From: Gemmatimonadaceae bacterium
GTDB lineage: Bacteria > Gemmatimonadota > Gemmatimonadetes > Gemmatimonadales > Gemmatimonadaceae
Length of the DNA stretch: 64,000 nucleotides
Direction of reading: 5' to 3'
Assembly (NCBI GenBank): GCA_030835125.1
Contig: JAUQWM010000020.1
Span: forward strand, 31,021 to 95,020
Position numbers and translations under genes: made by a program. Position 1 is the first letter of the stretch; each line of letters begins with the position of its first letter. Positions 1-8,500 of the stretch are shown piece after piece. Under the pieces are notes generated by a model. That model was not told the DNA's origin and did not search any database. It was given only the letters and a program-made list of their open reading frames with translations.

Positions 1-110
1 AGCAGCTCGCGATTCGCGGGACGCCCACGTTCTACGTGAACGGGCGGGTGATCCCCGGCGCGATCCCCTGGGAGCTGTTCGCCCAGGTGATCGACGACGC
101 GTCGAAGTAA
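1..110 (+). CDS. DsbA-family thioredoxin-fold protein, C-terminal end only (partial)
   Basis: The window opens inside a gene read in the frame beginning at base 3 and ending with TAA at 108-110. The visible 35 residues contain RGTPTFYVNGR, the cis-proline strand typical of DsbA/DSBA-like thioredoxin folds, followed by a short helix (WELFAQVIDDA). In that family the cis-Pro segment lies beside the redox CXXC site, which would be upstream of the window. The likely role is periplasmic thiol-disulfide exchange. The CXXC motif cannot be checked here, so a non-redox thioredoxin-fold protein remains possible. Confidence 0.75.
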   Translation, partial: QLAIRGTPTFYVNGRVIPGAIPWELFAQVIDDASK

Positions 111-119
111 CGGCTCGCG

Positions 120-950
120 TCAGCCGCGCTCCATGCGGAGCGCCTTCTGCAACGCCTCCCAGCGCGCCCGGGCCACGCGCAGCCTCACGCCCGTGGTGAG
201 GACGACCGTGCCGGCGCCATCGGCGTCGCGGTGCAGTTCGCGGATCCGTGCCAGGTTCACGATCAGCGACCGGTGGATGCGGACGAAGTCGCCGCGACGC
301 AGCAGCCGCTCGAGCACGTGCATGCGCTGGGTGATGACCCAGGCCCTGCCGTCGCAGTGGATGCGGGCGTGGTCTCCCGAGGCCTCGACCCAGTCGATCG
401 ACCCCACGTCCACCACGATCACCTTGCCGCCGGCGCGCACGCCGATGCGGGTCGGGAAGCTCTCGCTCTCGCCGTCCCCGGCGCCCGTCAGCTCCACGGT
501 GGACTCCGGCGCGCCCCGACGATCGTCGGCCATGCTCTCCAGCGTCCGGCGCAGCGTGAGCGCATCGAGGGCACGCAGCCGGTCGAGCGCGCGATCGACC
601 GCGGCGGCGAAGCGCGGACGGCCGAACGGCTTCAGCAGGTAGTCGAGGGCGTGCACCTCGAACGCGCGGATCGCGTGCCGGTCGTGCGCCGTGACGAAGA
701 CGATGCCCGGCGGCACGTCGGGGCCCAGCCGCTCCAGCACGGTGAACCCATCCTCGTCAGGCATCTCGATGTCGAGGAAGACGAGGTCGGGCTTCAGCCG
801 CCGGATCTCCTCCACCGCCTGACGGCCATTCGCCGCCTCGCCAACCAGCCGCACCGACGCGTGCTCGGCCAGCAGCGCCCGAACCGCGTCCCGCGCCACG
901 GGTTCATCGTCCACGATCACCGCGCGCACGGAACCCGCCTCGCTCGTCAT
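120..950 (-). CDS. LytTR-family response regulator
   Basis: This 276-residue protein has an N-terminal receiver domain (about residues 8-125) with the acidic pair VDDEP, the phospho-acceptor Asp60 in LVFLDIEMPDEDG and the conserved Lys in LLKPFG. A LytTR DNA-binding domain follows (about 168-270), with the characteristic IDWVEASGDHARIHC and FVRIHRSLIVNLARI segments. It is the output partner of the upstream sensor kinase, whose stop codon overlaps its ATG by 4 bp (ATGA), so the two are translationally coupled. Its target is unknown; the nearest candidate in the window is the DUF5916 gene just upstream of the pair, or itself. Confidence 0.95.
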   Translation of the reverse strand: MTSEAGSVRAVIVDDEPVARDAVRALLAEHASVRLVGEAANGRQAVEEIRRLKPDLVFLDIEMPDEDGFTVLERLGPDVPPGIVFVTAHDRHAIRAFEVHALDYLLKPFGRPRFAAAVDRALDRLRALDALTLRRTLESMADDRRGAPESTVELTGAGDGESESFPTRIGVRAGGKVIVVDVGSIDWVEASGDHARIHCDGRAWVITQRMHVLERLLRRGDFVRIHRSLIVNLARIRELHRDADGAGTVVLTTGVRLRVARARWEALQKALRMERG

Positions 951-2068
951 GTTCCACTCCGCCGCGGGACGAGGACGGTCACCACGGTTCCTCCCGCCGG
1001 GTCACGCCGGACATCGAGGCGGCCCGCGTCCCCGTACAGTTCCGCCAGCCGCTCGCGCGTGTTCCGCAGTCCCGTGCCCTTCCCGTTCATGGTGGCGGCA
1101 TCGAAACCCGAACCGTCGTCGCGCACGACAAGCGAAAGCGTTCCGCTGTCCACCACGGCCCGCACGTCGATGCGACCCGCCGTGGAGGCGCGCGACACCC
1201 CGTGGCGCACCGCGTTCTCGACCAGCGGCTGGAGGATGAGTGGCGGGACCAGCGTCTCGAGCGCCTCGTCCGAGGCGTCGATCGAGCAGCGCAGGCGATC
1301 CGGGAAACGCGCCGCCTCGATGGCGAGGTACTCGCGCACCATGTCGAGTTCATCGGCCAGGGGAATCTCGGCCTCGCTGGTCGAGTCCTGCACCCGGTGG
1401 AACAGGCTGCCGAGCCGGTCGAGCATCTCATCGGCGCTGTCGGCGCGACCCGATCGCCAGAGCTGCCCGATGGTGTGCATGGTGTTGAACAGGAAGTGCG
1501 GCCGGATCTGCGCGTTGAGCGCCTGCAGCCGCGCGCGCGTGACCTGTCCCTCCAGGCGCGCCAGGTGCAGTTCGCGCGCACGGGCGCGCCGGTAGAACAT
1601 CAACCCCTGGGTCACCGCGAGGATGGCCGCATAGATGAGCAGCGCGATGTGCAACCGCAGGGTCATCCACAGCGCCCCCTGCCGCACCAGCACGCCCACC
1701 CCGAGGAACTGGCCACTACTGGCCCAGTAGCCAAGCACGACCAGCGCATTGCTGACGAAGGCGAGGGCGACGGCGGCGACGAGGTGTACCGGCACGTGCC
1801 GCCGCCACGCCCCACCGATGAGCGGGAACCGCGCGGCCAGTACGATCGCCGCCAGGGTCGCCGGGATCCACGCCAGGGTCTGCGTGAACGCGCCCCGAAG
1901 CGCCGCGCCTAACGCAACCGGGTCGCCCCCCCGCAGCGTCGCGTCGAGCGACGCCTGCCCGGCCAGGACGAGCCCCGCCGCGACCCAGATCGCGCACACG
2001 ACGAGGACGACCCGCCCGGTGAGGGGAGGCCGATCCACTGCCACCTCGCCCGTCGGCTGCGCCATCAA
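947..2068 (-). CDS. Sensor histidine kinase of the LytS/YehU (His_kinase) class
   Basis: This 373-residue membrane sensor has four hydrophobic segments (about residues 19-37, 62-80, 94-114 and 137-157). They are followed by a coiled linker rich in Arg/Glu and the His_kinase motif PHFLFNTMHTI, where His191 is the expected phospho-acceptor. The HATPase module (about 270-370) shows LVENAVRHG (N box), DDGSGFD and GTGLRNTRERL. There is no extracytoplasmic sensing domain beyond the short loops, so the signal is probably membrane-borne or sensed by the transmembrane bundle. It forms a two-gene operon with the LytTR regulator. The start is ATG at 2068 or the adjacent ATG at 2065. Confidence 0.93.
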   Translation of the reverse strand: MMAQPTGEVAVDRPPLTGRVVLVVCAIWVAAGLVLAGQASLDATLRGGDPVALGAALRGAFTQTLAWIPATLAAIVLAARFPLIGGAWRRHVPVHLVAAVALAFVSNALVVLGYWASSGQFLGVGVLVRQGALWMTLRLHIALLIYAAILAVTQGLMFYRRARARELHLARLEGQVTRARLQALNAQIRPHFLFNTMHTIGQLWRSGRADSADEMLDRLGSLFHRVQDSTSEAEIPLADELDMVREYLAIEAARFPDRLRCSIDASDEALETLVPPLILQPLVENAVRHGVSRASTAGRIDVRAVVDSGTLSLVVRDDGSGFDAATMNGKGTGLRNTRERLAELYGDAGRLDVRRDPAGGTVVTVLVPRRSGT

Positions 2069-2099
2069 TCAGTCCTGTGGCCCCTGGCCTGTACCGTGT

Positions 2100-2121
2100 G
2101 ACCTCCGACCTCCGACCTCGG
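2100..2121. repeat. Short heptad tandem array (unit ACCTCCG, 3 copies)
   Basis: Three consecutive 7-bp units (ACCTCCG, ACCTCCG, ACCTCGG) lie between the stop of the DUF5916 gene and the start of the kinase gene. The array is weak alone but matches the 7-bp period of six other intergenic arrays in this window. Confidence 0.6.
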
Positions 2122-2127
2122 AGCCTC

Positions 2128-4326
2128 CTATAGCCCGATCGTCCTCGAGAACTTGAGGATGAACGCCCTGGAAAGCGACAACGGCATGGGAGCCATCGCC
2201 GGATCCTGCGTCCGGTCCGCATCGAGGCCTTCATTATATACCAGCCACAGGTCGGTGCCCTCGGAGAATGCGTACCGCAGCCGCACGTTGAGGTCGAGGC
2301 GCTCCGTCGTGGAGTTGTACTGCACGAAAGCGCTGGCGGAGGCGCTGGCGTCCTTCGCTGCACGCACCCGCAGCCGGCCCACCTGGACGGTCGCCGCCTG
2401 GTCGCGCGACGCGAAGCGCAGGCGGCTCAGTTGGTATTCGCCGCCCAGCTCGAGGTACGGCGACACGTTCCAGGTTGGGCTGGCGATCACCTGCATCCGG
2501 GTGCCGTCGAAGTAGCTGCCGGCCCGCATGTCCACATCCGTGCGCAGCTTCGAGCCCGACGGCATGCTGAAGACCACCTGGAGGTCGGCGAAGTCGTAGG
2601 CCCCGACGGGAACGTCGATCACCCCGGCGATCCTGAAGGCTTCGGCGACATTCTCGTGGAACCATTTCGGCTCCACCCAGCCACCACCACCAGCCTTGGT
2701 GTCCCATTGCACCCAGGCCGCGTACTGTCCGGACTCGAGCGCGCCGTCGCTGTTCCGGAACGTGGAGAAGGCGAGCGCGCCCGGGTAGACGCGACGCAAG
2801 ACCGGGTGCGCATCGGTGAAGATGAAGTAGTTGCCGACGATGTTCGCCGAGGTGAAGTCGCGCCGGGGGAGAAAGCCGAGCGCGGGCTGGAAGTCGGCGC
2901 CGGAGCGGGTCGCATTCAACTGGTACTGGAGTCCGCGGCCCGTGCGCCGCTCCCAGCGCACGAAGTACTGGCTCCGGTCCACGATGCCGAGCGTGTCGGT
3001 GTCGTCAAAGGACGACATCCACTTGAGGGTGAGGTAGTCGTCACCGCGCACCCGGAACGATCCGTCAGCCCCGACGCCGACGTTCTGCGAGCCCGCCCCG
3101 GCGAGCGACGTGAGCATGAAGCCGGCGGTGGAGTGGCGGTTGAAGACCGGCCGCCGGAGGCGGAGTACCCCGAAGTTCTCGCTCGGGGAAACGCCCTGGT
3201 CGTCGGTCTGCATCTCGAGGAGGCCAACGTCCCAGGCGCCGGCGCGCCCGACCAGCCGGGCGCCGGCCAGTATTGGCACGGGCGTGAAGTCGGAGGCCAG
3301 CCCGATGCGCCGGGAGTGGAACAGCCGCGTGCCCCCGCCGCCGACGAAATCGAACAGGCCGCTGTTCTCCTGGAAGAAACGGCGGCGCTCGGGATAGAAG
3401 AGCGGGAATCGATCGAGGTTTACCTGCTGGTCGTCGGCCTCGACCTGCGCGAAGTCGGTGTTGACGGTGAGGTCGAGCGTCATCCGGCTCGAGAGCGGGT
3501 AGCGCACGTCGAGCCCCACCTCGTTCTCGCTGCCGCGGTCGGTGCTGAACCCCGGCGGCGTGGGGCGCACGACCTGGTTCCTCGACGTCAGGACGTACGG
3601 AGTGATGTACAACGGCCTCCGGGTCTGGACGTCGCGCAGTTCGACGTCGCGCGCCACCGACGGGCGCCGGAACTCGAACCTGGGATCGATCTCCGGAAAG
3701 GTGACGCGCTCACCGGTTCGCGAGACGAGGCGGGTGACGGTGAGCCCCATCGTCGCCCGGCCATCGTCGCCGACCCGGAATCCGAGGCTCGAGAAAGGGA
3801 TCCGCACCTCGGTGAACCACCCGGTAGCCGTCACGGTGGAACGCGCGGTCCAGAACGTGTCCCAGCTGTCGTTCAGCGTCGCGCCGTCGTCGGACACCAG
3901 CACGTCAAACCGGATCCCGCCCGGCGTGGTGCCGAACCACTTCGCGTTCTGGTTGTCATTGAACGCATCGATGTAGATCGCGAACGCATCGTCCCCGTTC
4001 CAGCGATCGCGATACAGCGAGTTGATGCGGATGCCGGACGGGGTCTCGTCGTAGAACCAGCCGGCGGCATAGAAGTGCTCGTTGTCATAGGCCACCTTGA
4101 TGACACTGCGCTGGGACGCCGAGCCACGGAACACCGGCGCGTACATGGTGAGCGGCAACGGCTCGACGCCTTCCCAGGCAACCTCGTTCGGGTTGCCGTC
4201 GAGTACGATCGGCGCGGTCAGGCGGGGCAACTCGAATCGCGCCGCGTCCTGTCCCTGCGCAGCGGCGCTCGCCACGCCGAGCGTCACCACGGCCGTCATC
4301 CATTGCATGTGCGTCCAGCCCAGCAT
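2128..4326 (-). CDS. DUF5916 / CBM9-domain outer-membrane protein
   Basis: The mature protein starts with a CBM9/DOMON-like beta-sandwich (PIVLDGNPNEVAWEG, then DDAFAIYIDAFND), followed by a long region typical of DUF5916 barrels (FPLFYPERRRFFQENSGLFDF and HSRRIGL). It ends in amphipathic strands and a hydrophobic C terminus (LKFSRTIGL), as expected of an outer-membrane beta-barrel. The function of the family is not established; sugar- or polymer-related uptake has been guessed. The ORF track extends to 4488, but I place the start at the ATG ending at 4326 because GGAGTGGAG directly precedes it and the resulting N terminus carries a signal peptide (VTLGVASAAAQG). A second family member lies at 44165-46456. 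Confidence 0.85.
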   Translation of the reverse strand: MLGWTHMQWMTAVVTLGVASAAAQGQDAARFELPRLTAPIVLDGNPNEVAWEGVEPLPLTMYAPVFRGSASQRSVIKVAYDNEHFYAAGWFYDETPSGIRINSLYRDRWNGDDAFAIYIDAFNDNQNAKWFGTTPGGIRFDVLVSDDGATLNDSWDTFWTARSTVTATGWFTEVRIPFSSLGFRVGDDGRATMGLTVTRLVSRTGERVTFPEIDPRFEFRRPSVARDVELRDVQTRRPLYITPYVLTSRNQVVRPTPPGFSTDRGSENEVGLDVRYPLSSRMTLDLTVNTDFAQVEADDQQVNLDRFPLFYPERRRFFQENSGLFDFVGGGGTRLFHSRRIGLASDFTPVPILAGARLVGRAGAWDVGLLEMQTDDQGVSPSENFGVLRLRRPVFNRHSTAGFMLTSLAGAGSQNVGVGADGSFRVRGDDYLTLKWMSSFDDTDTLGIVDRSQYFVRWERRTGRGLQYQLNATRSGADFQPALGFLPRRDFTSANIVGNYFIFTDAHPVLRRVYPGALAFSTFRNSDGALESGQYAAWVQWDTKAGGGGWVEPKWFHENVAEAFRIAGVIDVPVGAYDFADLQVVFSMPSGSKLRTDVDMRAGSYFDGTRMQVIASPTWNVSPYLELGGEYQLSRLRFASRDQAATVQVGRLRVRAAKDASASASAFVQYNSTTERLDLNVRLRYAFSEGTDLWLVYNEGLDADRTQDPAMAPMPLSLSRAFILKFSRTIGL

Positions 4327-4618
4327 CTCCACTCCGGGTTCGGGATGCTGGAATGAACCGGCGGTGGCGGGCGATCGCGCCGGCTTGACGATGAACGGAC
4401 GATCCGGCCCGACGAATGACAGTGGGTCAGGGGCAAGCCGGAAACCACGCGGACATCCCGACGACAGCGGATCCGGGCGGACCGCCACAGGTCTACCGGG
4501 TGTTGGTCGGCTGGCGTGTCTGGATGCTGGAGGGACAGCGAGTGCGTCCGGTGGTCACACACCGCGTGGACGGCACTCGGCTCGCTATCTTGAGAAGGCA
4601 ACACCGTTGAGGACTGCA

Positions 4619-5131
4619 ATGGACAGGAAACCCGGTAGCGTGAAGACGGGCTGGCAGCGCACCGTGTGCCTCGCGCTGGTCGCGACCATGTCGTCACTCG
4701 TGACGGTCGCCTGTCGCGACTCCACGAAGGCGCTCGAGCCGCTCGGCAGCTGGTCCGCAGCGGGCAGCTGGGAAGGCCGCGTTGTCATCACCGATGACCA
4801 GTCTCGCTACCCGGCCGATGCCGTCACGATCGTGTCCGCCACGATCGACGGTGACACGCTCAACCTGACGGTGTCCTACGGCGGCGGGTGCAGCGACCAC
4901 GCCTTCGGCATGCTGGCCGGCACGGCGTGGATGGAATCGTATCCGGTGCAGATCGGGATGCGGCTCGCGCACGATGCGCACGGGGACGCGTGCGACGCGC
5001 TGCTGACCCGAACCCTCCGCTTCGACCTCACGCCACTGAAGACCGCTTACGCGGCGTCGTACCACTCGGCGACTGGCATCATGACGCTGCGCATCACAGG
5101 CTCGTCCCTGTCGCCCACCTATTCATTCTGA
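4619..5131 (+). CDS. Small lipoprotein of unknown function
   Basis: This 170-residue protein begins with a basic n-region, a hydrophobic stretch and a lipobox ending at Cys32 (LVTVAC), so it is predicted to be an exported lipoprotein. The rest is rich in beta-type segments (WEGRVVITDD, TIDGDTLNLTVSYGGGC) with three cysteines after the lipobox. I recognise no domain. The ORF track begins far upstream at 4097; the ATG at 4619 is preferred because GAGGA precedes it and it gives a signal sequence. The next gene starts 2 bp after its stop, and both encode small lipoproteins, so they are probably co-transcribed. Confidence 0.7.
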   Translation: MDRKPGSVKTGWQRTVCLALVATMSSLVTVACRDSTKALEPLGSWSAAGSWEGRVVITDDQSRYPADAVTIVSATIDGDTLNLTVSYGGGCSDHAFGMLAGTAWMESYPVQIGMRLAHDAHGDACDALLTRTLRFDLTPLKTAYAASYHSATGIMTLRITGSSLSPTYSF

Positions 5132-5133
5132 GG

Positions 5134-5511
5134 ATGACGCGCCGTCTCTTCTGCCTGGCCGCGTTGGTCGCCGGGCTGGCCTGCTCCGAGTCGCTGGGCC
5201 CGGAGGACTTCTATGGCGTATGGGGGGGCACGGGGGTGCGCCTCACGCTCTCCAATACGCAGGCCACTTTCGAATCGTCGTGCTGGGGAGGCGAGATCGC
5301 GATTCCGATCCAGGTCGACGGCGACGACTTCGAGGCGGTCGGCACCCTCAACTCGCAAGGCGGTGCCGGAATGAGCGAGAGTCGCGCCGCGACATTCTCC
5401 GGCCACCTGAGCGGGGATCGCCTCACCCTCGTCGTGGGTCCGACGATCCTCGGCCTCGGCCCGTACTCGCTGCACCGCAACGAACAGGTCCAGATCCCAG
5501 GCTGCCCATGA
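5134..5511 (+). CDS. Small lipoprotein of unknown function
   Basis: This 125-residue protein has a lipobox at Cys17 (LVAGLACSE) and a beta-rich body (GVWGGTGVRLTLSN, FESSCWGGEIAIPIQVDGDDF). The body resembles the compact beta-barrel lipoproteins that are common but uncharacterised in high-GC soil bacteria. It starts 2 bp after the upstream lipoprotein gene (stop TGA, then GG, then ATG), so translation is probably coupled. The gene faces lhr, and a heptad array fills the space between them. No domain is recognised and function is unknown. Confidence 0.68.
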   Translation: MTRRLFCLAALVAGLACSESLGPEDFYGVWGGTGVRLTLSNTQATFESSCWGGEIAIPIQVDGDDFEAVGTLNSQGGAGMSESRAATFSGHLSGDRLTLVVGPTILGLGPYSLHRNEQVQIPGCP

Positions 5512-5520
5512 GCAGTGATC

Positions 5521-5585
5521 CCCGATGCCCGACGCCCGACGCCCGATGCCCGATGCCTGATGCCTGATGCCCGATGCCTGATGCC
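5521..5585. repeat. Heptad tandem array (unit CCYGAYG, 9 copies)
   Basis: Nine uninterrupted 7-bp units (CCCGATG, CCCGACG and CCTGATG variants) run from 5521 to 5583, with two more bases touching the stop codon of lhr at 5585-5587. The array fills the convergent gap between the lipoprotein gene and lhr. Units differ only at two pyrimidine positions. Confidence 0.95.
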
Positions 5586-8500
5586 TATCTATAGCGTACC
5601 CCCAGCCCCTCCCGCCTGAACCCGGCGTCCCGCAGCAATTCCGCATACGCTGACGCGCCCGCGGGCTCACGATTGATGGTCTCGACCATGATGTCGGGGG
5701 CGCGGCCGACTCCGCTCCCTGCCGTCAGGTGCACCACCAGTGCCCCGACGGCCGCCGACACCAGCGCCGGTTCCTCGCCAGGGCGGATCGCGATCCGGCG
5801 ACCGCGTCCCTCGACCGAGAGGACGACGCGGCCACCGGCGCAGACCAGCAGCGCCCCGCTCCCGCGCGGGCGCGTGAACGGATCCACGTCCACCCCGGTG
5901 AGCGGCAACGCATACACGTTGGCCGGGTCAGACGCCGCCATCACCACCACCGCGTCAGGCGCGGCGTCCGGCGATGCCTTCGCACGCAGCATCTCCACCG
6001 CGGCCGGCAGGGCGAACTGCGCCCCCGCCAGGCCGGCGACGAAGTAGCCTCGCTGCACCTCACCCCGGAACTCGAGCCGCTTGAGTTCGAGGTAGATCTC
6101 CCGCCACGACACCGCCGGTCGTTCCCGGCGCCACCAGTCCCGCGACACCACGCCGTAGCGCGCCAGCCATTGCCGCGCCACCGCTTCCGCCAGCTCCCCT
6201 TCCTCGCCCGGCTCGGCGCCTAACGTCCCCGGGGCGTGGACCAGCGACCAGCGGCCGCCCCAGGTGGCCGCACCGGGACGGTCTGGTCGCTTCCATCGCG
6301 CCAGGCGGCGCATGCCGGCGCGGCGCTGCACCACCGGACGCGAGGTCGAGGGCGTGAACCCCTCGGGCAGCCAGCGCGTGGGGTCGACCTCGGTCGGGCG
6401 CCTGGCGGGAAGGACGGGACGGTGACGGATCACGTCGCGAAGGGCTTCGACCGTGTCGTTGGTGACCAGGCCGGCGGCAACCAGCTCGCGCAACGCATCG
6501 TGCAGTCGCTGGGAGCCGGTCGACGTCGCGGCCGCGAGGTCGGCGACGAACGATGCGCCCTGGGCGCGCAGCACCGCGAGCACGGCGCGCGCTGGTGCGC
6601 CAAGCGTCGCCTCGGAGGGTTGGCCCAGCCAGAGACGCCCGGTTCCCCGCTCGAAGAACCGGACCCGGCCCACGCCCGCCGCCGGTGCGCCGACGACGGC
6701 AGGGCCGCCCTCGTCAGGCCGCGGCGGTGGCGGCTCGGCGGCCCAGACGAGGCGCCCACTGGCGGCAAGGGCATCGAGCGCGCCGCGGTCGTAGGGCGAG
6801 AGCCGCGCCGGCAGGTAATCACGTTCCCATGACGCCGCCGGGCGTGACAGCCCGTAGAGCTGCGACAGCACGGTCGCCGTCCCGTCAGGCCCCGCCAGTC
6901 GCGTGTCGGGCGTCAGGTGCTGCCAGCGCTGCATGAACCGCGCAAACGCCTCGATCGATACCGCCTCGATCTGCTTCCGCGCGCGCGCCAGCTCCAGACG
7001 CCGGGCGCGTTCCAGCGGCCGGCGGGCAGTCCACCGGACGACCTCGCGGCCCGGCCCGAACGATCCCCGCACCACCACCCGTGCCGCCAGCCAGTCGTCC
7101 ATGCGGCGCGCGACCCATCGGGCATCGAACGCATAACGAGTGACGATGTCGTCCACGGACACCGGACCGGCCAGGACGATCCACCGCGCGAGGACATCCC
7201 GCCGCGCCGCGGGTCCGGTGAGCGCCACCTGCCGCACGGCCTCCGGGATGGCCTGGCTGGCCGGCGTCTCGACCCCCCGCGCCGGATCGCCATCCCGGTG
7301 CGTGCAGACGGTGTGCACCGCGTCGCCAAAGGCCGCCGCATAACGAGACCAGGCATCCACCAGCAGGAACCGGCGCGCCCCGGGGAACAGCGCGACCGAG
7401 ACCAGGCGCCCGCTCGCCAGGAGCGCCGCCAGCGGATCGCCCCGCAGCCACTCGCCCGCCGGCGCCACGCGGGCCCGGAGTTCGCCCTCCGTCACGTCGC
7501 CGGCCCGGTCGACGAGCACGGCCAGTTCGTCGGCGTCCCGCGCCTGCCACCCCGTCGCCGTTCCGCGGCGTCGCGCCAGCACCTCCTCCAGCACGGCGAG
7601 GGTGGCTTCGTCGGCACCCTGCCCGCCCAGCAGTTCGTCCAGCAGCGCCTGGTCGAGCGACAGCAGCGCCGCGCGGGACTCGGCGCGGGGCGTGTCGTCG
7701 CCGTACATCCAGTCCATCACGAAGCCGAACTGCAGCGAGAGCGCGAAGGGCGAGGGCATCTCCGTCGCCACCGGGCGGATGCCTAACGCGCCGGAGGCGA
7801 CGCGGCCCAGCACATCGCGCAGCCCGTCGAGGTCGAAGGCGTCCTGCAGGACGTCGCGGTAGGTCTCCACCACGATCGGGAACGACGGGAAGTCGCGGAC
7901 CGCCTGCAGCAGGTCCGCCGCCTTGATCCGCTGCAGCCAGAGGGGCATGCGCCGCCTCGGACTGCCGCGCGGCAGGAGCAGGGCGCGGGCCGCGTTCATC
8001 CGGAAGCGCGCCCCGAACAGCGACGACGCGCCGACCTCCTCGAGCAGGAGCTGCTCGGCCTCGGCGGCGGTGAGGGTCCGGATCACGTCGACCGGGACGG
8101 TCACCGCGCCGAGATCGGGGAGCCTGAGCATCAGGCCGTCGTCGGTGGTCTGCACCTGGACGTCGACGCCCAGGTGTTCCTGGAGGCGGCGGCCGAGCGC
8201 CATGCCCCACGGCGCATTTACCCGTCCGCCGAAAGGCGCGTGGAGGACCATGCGCACACCGCCCACCTCGTCCCGGAAGTGCTCGAGGACGAGTGCTCGC
8301 TCGTCAGGCACGGTGCCGGTGATCGCCCGCTGCGTGTGGACATACTCCACCAGCGACCGGACTGTGGGGGGGTCGGCATGATAGTCCTGCCCGATCGCGA
8401 CCACGGCGTCCGGGCCTTCCGCCATGTCGAGGCGGCGGCGGAGGGCGCCGACCCGGCCGCTGAGGTGGTGTGATCGCGCCATGAACTCGCCGTGCCAGAA

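Noticed and set aside
2431-4356. 641-codon + strand ORF
   Set aside because: Antisense shadow of the DUF5916 gene, which has recognisable domains on the minus strand.
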